Source of the DNA: an uncultured Eubacteriales bacterium
GTDB taxonomy: Bacteria; Bacillota_A; Clostridia; Christensenellales; Aristaeellaceae
Reading direction: 5' to 3'
Assembly: GCA_944333375.1 (NCBI GenBank)
Contig: CALVKX010000054.1
Location: 1-10,951 of the forward strand
Length of the DNA: 10,951 nt
In this document: positions 1-4,876 of the stretch, one piece after another
Layout of the letters: each line of letters begins with the position of its first letter
How positions within the stretch are numbered: position 1 is the stretch's first letter
Notes under the pieces: generated by a model
Databases searched by the model: none
Told to the model about the DNA's origin: nothing
The model's input: only the letters and a program-made list of their open reading frames with translations
Translations under genes and position numbers: made by a program

Positions 1-708
1 ATCAGCGACGACGAGGCGGTAAGCCTTTTGATAAGCTTTTCGCTCTATGACGCGCTGTGCTTCCGCGCCCGCACGCTGACCGACGCGCAGCTCTTCGCCC
101 AGACGCTTTTGGAGAGCTTCGGACTCAAGAGCGTTTCGGCCACCGTCTGGCCCGGCGCGTACGTGGAAATGATAAGCCTGCTGCCCGAGGACGCGCACCG
201 CACGCCCACCGTGACCGTCCAGCCGCTGGGAACGGAGACGATGACGGTCTTTGGCCACAAGACGCTGTTTTTGGCTGACGAGAGCGTCATGCCCGGCGAG
301 GCGGACCGGCTTTTGCCCTATCCTGTCATCAATGTGCCCGCCATGCTCAAGCGCGGCTTTGGGCGGGCTGCGGAATGGAAGCCCGTGGCGCCGGCGTCCC
401 TGGAATCCTTCGCCGCCATCCGCGCGGATTCGCATCCCATGCTCAGCGAGGCGGAAAAGTGGTTTTCCGACCTCAAGCGCGTGCTTTCGCAGGCCGAGCT
501 CGTGCTCCCCGACGCCATGGCGGCCGGCATGCGCCGCTTCATCGAGGTCGCCTCGCGCAAGGTCCGCGGCGGCTTCCTCGCTGCCGCCGACATGGCGGCC
601 AGCAACTGGGTGGCTCCGCTGGTCATGCTCAGCGGATGCGACGCCGCAAAGGTTGCCGACGCGCTGGCGGGCCTGCCCAGAACCCTGGACTTGCTTGGCA
701 TCCGTTGA
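1..708 (+). CDS. C-terminal part of an unrecognised protein (5' end outside window)
   Basis: The frame is open from base 1 to a TGA at 706-708, giving about 235 residues with no stop upstream inside the window, so the gene very probably begins before the window. The codons at 28 (ATA) and later ATGs lack a convincing ribosome site, which also argues for a truncated view. The product looks soluble: I see no membrane segment, no signal peptide and no nucleotide-binding or metal motif I can name. It mixes beta-rich stretches in the first half with long helices in the second half, including one rich in Ala, Met and Arg. The next gene follows after 28 bp on the same strand, so the two are probably co-transcribed. 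I do not recognise the family. It could be the C-terminal domain of a larger enzyme or ATPase, but nothing here proves that. That it is coding is well supported by the GC-rich third positions and the clean junction with the next gene. Confidence 0.8.
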   Translation: MSDDEAVSLLISFSLYDALCFRARTLTDAQLFAQTLLESFGLKSVSATVWPGAYVEMISLLPEDAHRTPTVTVQPLGTETMTVFGHKTLFLADESVMPGEADRLLPYPVINVPAMLKRGFGRAAEWKPVAPASLESFAAIRADSHPMLSEAEKWFSDLKRVLSQAELVLPDAMAAGMRRFIEVASRKVRGGFLAAADMAASNWVAPLVMLSGCDAAKVADALAGLPRTLDLLGIR

Positions 709-736
709 GAAAACCTGCGCAAAGGAGGTAGGCCCC

Positions 737-988
737 GTGCTGGAATTCAAATTCGATACCCAGCTGCTCATCGAAGGAACAGGTCTTGACGAGGACCGCA
801 TCAACGACTACATCACCAACAACATCAGGGGCGATTGCCTGCTGGCGGTGGGCGACGACGAGCTGATTAAGATCCACTATCATACCAATGAACCCTGGCA
901 GGTGCTGGAATACTGCGCCTCGCTGGGCGACATCCATGATATCGTGGTGGAGAACATGGAGCGTCAGTCCGCCGGACTGGACGGCTGA
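737..988 (+). CDS. stand-alone FakA/YloV middle-domain-like protein (83 aa)
   Basis: The GTG start at 737 is chosen because AAAGGAGG (721-728) lies 8 nt upstream. The open frame extends further back, but only as a shadow of the preceding gene. The protein has the pattern of the middle domain of FakA/YloV (DAK2-type fatty-acid kinase): an opening F-D-T-Q-L-L-I-E-G, then G-D-x-L-x-x-V-G-D-D-E-L-I-K-I-H-Y-H-T (residues 32-50), then a helix V-L-E-Y and the closing V-E-N-M. In full-length FakA this domain sits between the kinase domain, which phosphorylates fatty acids held by FakB (DegV family), and a C-terminal domain; full FakA is roughly 550 residues. Here neither flanking domain is present. 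The His-x-His pair (H47, H49) is kept. The Cys usually found in the opening Y-C-T-E is Asp (D7). Such short clostridial proteins are often labelled 'kinase to dihydroxyacetone kinase', but this one cannot be a kinase itself. A binding or regulatory role is inference. Confidence 0.8.
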   Translation: MLEFKFDTQLLIEGTGLDEDRINDYITNNIRGDCLLAVGDDELIKIHYHTNEPWQVLEYCASLGDIHDIVVENMERQSAGLDG

Positions 989-999
989 ACGCAAAGAAA

Positions 1000-1048
1000 G
1001 GGCGCCCGGAGCGTAGATGGTACGCGCCGGGCGCCCTTTTTTCTTTTT
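1000..1048. terminator. bidirectional intrinsic terminator between converging genes
   Basis: A 10-bp perfect GC stem (GGGCGCCCGG at 1000-1009 with CCGGGCGCCC at 1027-1036) continues after one mismatch with five further pairs (1011-1015 with 1021-1025) and a 5-nt loop. Rightward transcripts then meet six T, a C and five T (1037-1048), a strong rho-independent terminator for the upstream operon. Leftward transcripts leave the same stem into CTTTCTTTG, a weaker T-rich tail, so it probably also ends the penicillin-binding protein transcript. The stop codon of that gene (1048-1050) touches the T tract. Confidence 0.93.
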
Positions 1049-3837
1049 CAGTAGGCTCCCGCCATGGCCTGGGTCAGCATCGCCATGCCCGCGGCCACGT
1101 CCGCCGTGCCGGGATTGCTGCCGGAGAGGATGCTCTCCAGGGTGGCCGCCGCGCTCTGGATGGATGCATAGGCCGCGGAGGAGGTGTCCATGGAGCCCAT
1201 CAGGTCGTAAGCGCTTTGCAGAAGCTGCCGGGCGTCGGGAATGAGGGCGTTTTCCATTCCCTGCGAACCGTCGCTATAGCCGCCGCCGTCCGCCCAGCCG
1301 CCGCCCGCGGCGCTTTCGTAGCTGGTGTGCAGCGTACAATAGCCCAGGTTGCTCGCCGTGCCCAGATATTCGGCGATGACGGGTCCATACTGGCTGTCGC
1401 TGGCATAGAGGCTCAGGGGATGGCCGCTTGGGATGACCACCACGCCGGTGGTGGCGGTGCTCGGACAGTACTCCGTGGCGAGCATCCCGGTCTGGGCGCA
1501 GGTGACCACGGACTGGTGCATCTGGCAGGAGACGGTGGGGACGGTGGGCTCATACCAGTAATCGGTCACCACGCCATAGCCCTTGCTGTCGTTGTAGCAG
1601 GCCTCGGTGGCGAGCTGGCCGCTCACGGCGCAGGTCGTTACCTTGACCAGCCCCAGGTCCTCGGGGTTGGCCTCGATGATGTCGCGGTTCTCCAGCCCCT
1701 TGGCTTCATGGATCTTGGTCATGTAGCTCTTCCAGATGGGCAGCGCGCCGGAGCTGCCGGTTGTCTTGGAGGAAAGCGGCTTGTAGTTGTCATGGCCGAC
1801 CCAGATGGAGCTGACATACCAGCCCGTCATGCCCACAAACGTGACGCCGCGCTGGTCGCTGTTGGTGCCGGTCTTGCCGGCGACGGTCTGCCCGCTGATC
1901 TTGGCGGCGGTGGCCGTGCCGCTGGAGACGACGTCCTTCATCATGTCCACGGCCATCCAGGCGGTGGAGGGACGGAACACCTGACGGCGCTCCTGCTGGG
2001 CGTGGCTGTCATAGACCACGTTTCCGGCGCTGTCGGAGATGCCCAGGAAGGAGATCGGCTCCTGATAGACGCCCCCGTTGCCGAGCACGCCGAAGGCCAC
2101 GGCCAGCTGCACCGGGGTGATGCCGCTGGAGCCCAGGGAGAGGCCGAAGGGCGTTGCGTCGATGTTGTCGCGGTCCACGCCCATGCGCATGAGGAAATCC
2201 ACCGAACGGTCCACGCCCACCATGGTCAGGAGCGTCTGCGCCGCCGCGACGTTGTGGCTGCGCTTCATGCCGTTGCGCAGGGTTTCGGGGCCTACGTAAT
2301 CACTCCCGCCGTAGTTCTTGGGCCAGGTGTCCTTGCCGTCCGAGCCGGTCCACCCGGTGATGGGCACGGGGATGTTGTAGACGATGCTGGCGGGGGAATA
2401 GCCCATCTCCAGGGCGGGCGCATAGACGGCGATGGGCTTGATGGCGGAGCCGACGGGCATCTTCATGTCCGTGGCGCGGTTAAGGGTCTTTCGGGCGGTA
2501 GGTCGCGTGCGCGAACCCACGATGGCCTTCAGCTCGCCCGTGCGGTAGTCCAAAACCACCGCCGCGGCCTGGGGCTGGATGATTTCGTCATAGGTGCCGT
2601 CGTAGTTGAGGGTGCGGTAGACCTTGTCGCTGGGGTCGCGCAAAGCGGGGTACTTGTCCCAGGTTTCCAGCGTTTCCTCCACGATTTCCTGAATCTCGGT
2701 GTCGATGGCCAACGTGACATGATAGCCGCCGGTGCGCAGCTCGTTTTCCATCTTGCTGCGGTTTTCGCTGGTGTCCTCCAGGCCGTTGAGCTCAAGGAAG
2801 CAGTCCACGATGTCCTGCACGGCGTATTCCACGTAATGGGCGTATTGGTACATCCCGTCGCCCTCGGTGGTGGAGGTCTCCAGCACATGCGCCGTGGAGG
2901 GGTCCAGCGCCTCCTGGTACTGCTGCTGGGTGATGAACTCGTTTTCATACATGCAGCGCAGCACATAATCCGTGCGATTGTTGGTAAGCGCCTTGTAGTC
3001 GGTGGTGTCGGAGGTGCGGGTGTAGAAGTTGCGGCGGGGATTATAGTAGTAAGGGTTGTTGGTCAGACCTGCGAGCATGGCGCACTCGCGCAGGGTCAGC
3101 TCACTCAGCTCCTTGCCGAAATACCCCTGCGCCGCCACCTGCACGCCGTAGTAGTTTTCGCCCAGGTAGATGGTGTTGAGGTAGTACTCCAGAATTTGCA
3201 GCTTGGTGTACTTGGTTTCCAGCTGCATGGCCAGGTAGGCCTCCTGGATCTTGCGCTTGTAGCTGAGCTCGTTGCTCAGCACCGTGTTTTTGATGAGCTG
3301 CTGGGTGATGGTCGAGCCGCCCTGCTGGGTGCCGGAGACGAAGTTCTGGATAAAGGAGCCGATGATGCGCTTGATGTCGATGCCGTTGTGGGTATAAAAG
3401 CGCGCATCCTCCACGGCGACAAAAGCGTTGCGCAGATTCTCCGGCATGAGGGAGATGTTGACCATGATGCGGTTCTCGGTGCCCTTGTAGTCGGTGATGA
3501 CGTTGCCCTGCGCGTCGTAGAGAAAGCTGGTCTTGTCCTGGTCGTCCAAAAGGGCCAGGTCCAGCGTGGGCGCGGTTTCCATATAGCCCTTGGCAATGCC
3601 CACCACCGCGCCCGCCAGCGCCAGACCGCACAGCACAATCAGCAGCGCCGTCAGGCGCACAGCGTTGACAAGCACCGACAGCACAAAATTGGGCTTGGTC
3701 AGCCTGGGCTTAAATATGGTGCGTTTGCGGGGCGCCTCCTCCGGCAGGCTGTAGGCGACATCCTCCTCCCAGCCTTCCTCGTAAGGCTCGCCGCCGCTTT
3801 GCGCGTAGGGCTGATAGGGTTCGTTGGGATTGTACAA
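1048..3837 (-). CDS. class A penicillin-binding protein, PBP1A family (glycosyltransferase + transpeptidase)
   Basis: This 929-residue bifunctional enzyme polymerises lipid II into glycan strands and cross-links the peptides, acting on the outer face of the membrane. In order: a 50-residue cytoplasmic tail rich in Tyr, Pro and Glu; one membrane anchor (about 51-83); a GT51 domain with E-D-A-R-F-Y-T-H (143-150, catalytic Glu143), G-G-S-T-I-T-Q-Q (173-180) and R-K-I-Q-E-A (195-200); then a transpeptidase domain with S-A-I-K (464-467, catalytic Ser464), S-H-N (527-529) and K-T-G-T (655-658). All key residues are present, so it should be active on both counts. Beyond the catalytic core, residues 731-840 carry two copies of a C-x-x-(S/T)-G-x-L-A-T-E-x-C motif, followed by a Gly/Ser-rich linker and a C-terminal Ala/Ser-rich helix. 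The start is TTG at 3837, with GGGAGGG 6 nt upstream. The open frame runs 633 bp further back but crosses the promoter and the divergent yunB gene, so those codons are not used. Confidence 0.96.
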   Translation of the reverse strand: MYNPNEPYQPYAQSGGEPYEEGWEEDVAYSLPEEAPRKRTIFKPRLTKPNFVLSVLVNAVRLTALLIVLCGLALAGAVVGIAKGYMETAPTLDLALLDDQDKTSFLYDAQGNVITDYKGTENRIMVNISLMPENLRNAFVAVEDARFYTHNGIDIKRIIGSFIQNFVSGTQQGGSTITQQLIKNTVLSNELSYKRKIQEAYLAMQLETKYTKLQILEYYLNTIYLGENYYGVQVAAQGYFGKELSELTLRECAMLAGLTNNPYYYNPRRNFYTRTSDTTDYKALTNNRTDYVLRCMYENEFITQQQYQEALDPSTAHVLETSTTEGDGMYQYAHYVEYAVQDIVDCFLELNGLEDTSENRSKMENELRTGGYHVTLAIDTEIQEIVEETLETWDKYPALRDPSDKVYRTLNYDGTYDEIIQPQAAAVVLDYRTGELKAIVGSRTRPTARKTLNRATDMKMPVGSAIKPIAVYAPALEMGYSPASIVYNIPVPITGWTGSDGKDTWPKNYGGSDYVGPETLRNGMKRSHNVAAAQTLLTMVGVDRSVDFLMRMGVDRDNIDATPFGLSLGSSGITPVQLAVAFGVLGNGGVYQEPISFLGISDSAGNVVYDSHAQQERRQVFRPSTAWMAVDMMKDVVSSGTATAAKISGQTVAGKTGTNSDQRGVTFVGMTGWYVSSIWVGHDNYKPLSSKTTGSSGALPIWKSYMTKIHEAKGLENRDIIEANPEDLGLVKVTTCAVSGQLATEACYNDSKGYGVVTDYWYEPTVPTVSCQMHQSVVTCAQTGMLATEYCPSTATTGVVVIPSGHPLSLYASDSQYGPVIAEYLGTASNLGYCTLHTSYESAAGGGWADGGGYSDGSQGMENALIPDARQLLQSAYDLMGSMDTSSAAYASIQSAAATLESILSGSNPGTADVAAGMAMLTQAMAGAY

Positions 3838-3843
3838 GGCGTT

Positions 3844-3850
3844 CCCTCCC
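3844..3850 (-). promoter_or_regulatory. ribosome binding site deciding the TTG start of the PBP
   Basis: On the minus strand GGGAGGG is followed by 6 nt and then TTG (3835-3837). No ATG or GTG in this frame lies close by, and the N-terminus that results (M-Y-N-P-N-E-P) is a plausible hydrophilic cytoplasmic tail leading to the membrane anchor. Confidence 0.75.
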
Positions 3851-3876
3851 GAGAAACATTGGCGTTGCTCCGACCC

Positions 3877-3885
3877 ATTATAACA
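3877..3885 (-). promoter_or_regulatory. extended -10 promoter for the PBP gene
   Basis: Read on the minus strand, TGTTATAAT is a perfect TATAAT with the TG-n extension. The hexamer 17 nt upstream (TGGCGC) is a poor -35, which fits an extended -10 promoter. Transcription would begin near 3870, leaving a leader of about 33 nt that holds the ribosome site at 3844-3850. A small inverted repeat GCGCC-AGATA-GGCGC (3900-3914) overlaps the -35 region and could be an operator, though it may be chance in GC-rich DNA. Confidence 0.65.
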
Positions 3886-3984
3886 TACCCTGCCCGGCGG
3901 CGCCAGATAGGCGCTGTAACAATCGCGGGCCGGAGGGTTTTTTTCGACCTCTTGCGCATACGCATGCAACGGGGAGGGATTGAG

Positions 3985-4641
3985 GTGACCGCGTGCGCGC
4001 ACAGAAAACGGGGATGGCTTCGCTGGCTGCTCATCGCGGGGCTGCTGCTGGCGGCGGGTCTGATCGCCATGGAACAGAACCTCAGCCAGACCATGCTGGA
4101 CATGGCCTTCGCCCGCGCCTATTCGATGGCGGTGGAGACCATCAACCGCGCGGTGAAGGAGGTGACGGCCCAGGGCATTACCTACGAGGAGCTCATTGAC
4201 GCGCAGACCGACGCGCAGGGCCGCATATCCATGCTCAGGGCCAACACCATGCGCATGAACGAGCTGGCCGCCCGGACCGCGCTGCTGGCGGAGGAGGAGC
4301 TCAACAGCGCGGAAAACCAGTTTGTGGAAATTCCGCTGGGCGCCGCGCTGGGCGTGCGCTTCCTGTCGGGCTTCGGCCCCAGGCTGGAGGTACAGATCCT
4401 GCCGGTGGGCGCGGTGCATACCAGCTTCGATACCGAGTTTGAAACCGCGGGAATCAACCAGACCCGCCACAAGATCTTTCTCAACCTGCGCGCCACGGTC
4501 AGCCTCATCGTTCCCACGGGCTCGCAGCTTGTGGAGGTTACCAGCACCGTCCCCATCGCCGAAAGCATCATCGTAGGCGAGGTGCCGGACAGCTTTGTGG
4601 ACGTCAACAACGAGGAGGATATGCTCAACCTCATCCCCTGA
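3985..4641 (+). CDS. yunB: sporulation protein YunB
   Basis: The 218-residue product matches YunB along its length. It has a basic N-terminus, one membrane segment (about 12-28), a helix with A-R-A-Y-S-M-A-V-E-T-I-N-R-A-V, then I-T-Y-E-E-L-I (65-71) and G-R-I-S-M-L-R-A-N-T (79-88), the block I-P-L-G-A-A-L-G (116-123), P-V-G-A-V (140-144), E-F-E-T-A-G-I-N-Q-T-R-H-K-I (151-164) and a closing V-P-I-A-E-S-I-I-V-G-E-V-P (189-201). In Bacillus subtilis yunB is expressed in the mother cell and is needed for efficient sporulation, but its biochemical role is unknown. The GTG at 3985 is preferred because GGGGAGGGA (3971-3979) lies 5 nt upstream. An in-frame ATG at 3964 would place that ribosome site inside the gene. 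It is divergent from the PBP gene. I found no convincing sporulation-type promoter in the 147-bp gap. Confidence 0.93.
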   Translation: MTACAHRKRGWLRWLLIAGLLLAAGLIAMEQNLSQTMLDMAFARAYSMAVETINRAVKEVTAQGITYEELIDAQTDAQGRISMLRANTMRMNELAARTALLAEEELNSAENQFVEIPLGAALGVRFLSGFGPRLEVQILPVGAVHTSFDTEFETAGINQTRHKIFLNLRATVSLIVPTGSQLVEVTSTVPIAESIIVGEVPDSFVDVNNEEDMLNLIP

Positions 4642-4650
4642 GGCGGCAGG

Positions 4651-4673
4651 AAAACGGGCGCGCGCCGCGTTTT
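4651..4673 (+). terminator. weak terminator-like hairpin after yunB
   Basis: AAAACG (4651-4656) pairs with CGTTTT (4668-4673), and three more pairs form after a bulged G, around a 4-nt loop. Because the run of T is part of the stem and only four bases long, termination efficiency is doubtful. It lies 10 bp after the yunB stop and 34 bp before the next promoter, which is the right place for a terminator. Confidence 0.35.
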
Positions 4674-4706
4674 ATGGGCGCGCACGCCCGGAAATGGCCG
4701 CGGCGC

Positions 4707-4735
4707 TTGACAGCCGGACGCTTTTGCAATAAAAT
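4707..4735 (+). promoter_or_regulatory. strong sigma-A-type promoter for the membrane protein gene
   Basis: TTGACA (4707-4712) and TAAAAT (4730-4735) are separated by exactly 17 bp. That is a perfect -35 and a 5 of 6 -10, the best promoter match in the window. The spacer and downstream stretch are AT-rich against a GC-rich background. Transcription should start near 4742, giving a leader of about 135 nt. Confidence 0.85.
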
Positions 4736-4741
4736 ATCATC

Positions 4742-4876
4742 GAAGAACCATAGAATTTCCAATGCGTACGGAATCGTCGGGCCGCCGGATGGAAAGAATG
4801 ACCATGGGCGCGTCCGTATCAATAAGCCGTCGGCTTGCCGAAGGGAGGAAGGGCGGAGTATTCCACCCGATATTAC
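4742..4876 (+). other. 135-nt untranslated leader, no known riboswitch recognised
   Basis: The stretch between the inferred transcription start and the ATG is unusually long for this window. It contains short complementary segments: TACGGA (4767-4772) with TCCGTA (4813-4818), and AAGCC (4824-4828) with GGCTT (4832-4836). It also holds a purine-rich ribosome site (4841-4848) and a small hairpin (4851-4868). I compared it from memory with common riboswitch cores such as c-di-GMP, glycine, ZTP and THF and saw no match. The leader could be regulatory or simply untranslated. Confidence 0.4.
4841..4868 (+). promoter_or_regulatory. distant ribosome binding site followed by a hairpin
   Basis: AAGGGAGG (4841-4848) is the only good Shine-Dalgarno sequence before the gene, yet it lies 28 nt from the ATG at 4877. 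Between them, 4851-4868 can fold as GGG/CCC plus GGA/TCC around a GTAT loop with one C-A mismatch. If that hairpin forms, the effective spacing falls to about 10 nt. No in-frame ATG, GTG or TTG occurs at normal distance from the site. Confidence 0.45.

Noticed and set aside
3931..3944. GC-rich stretch followed by seven T (3938-3944) as a terminator
   Set aside because: No stem precedes the T run, and the position is between two divergent genes where no plus-strand transcript is expected to end.
3957..3964. CATACGCA upstream of yunB as a sigma-E -10 element
   Set aside because: It would start transcription about 14 nt before the GTG, within the ribosome site, and the -35 position holds only a T run. 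The match is probably chance.
1216..3984. A very long plus-strand open frame antisense to the PBP gene, running in frame into yunB
   Set aside because: The translation is low-complexity (Gly, Val, His, Leu, Ala-rich) with no domains, and it mirrors the third-position GC of the PBP gene, whose motifs are all intact. Only the part from 3985 is a real gene.
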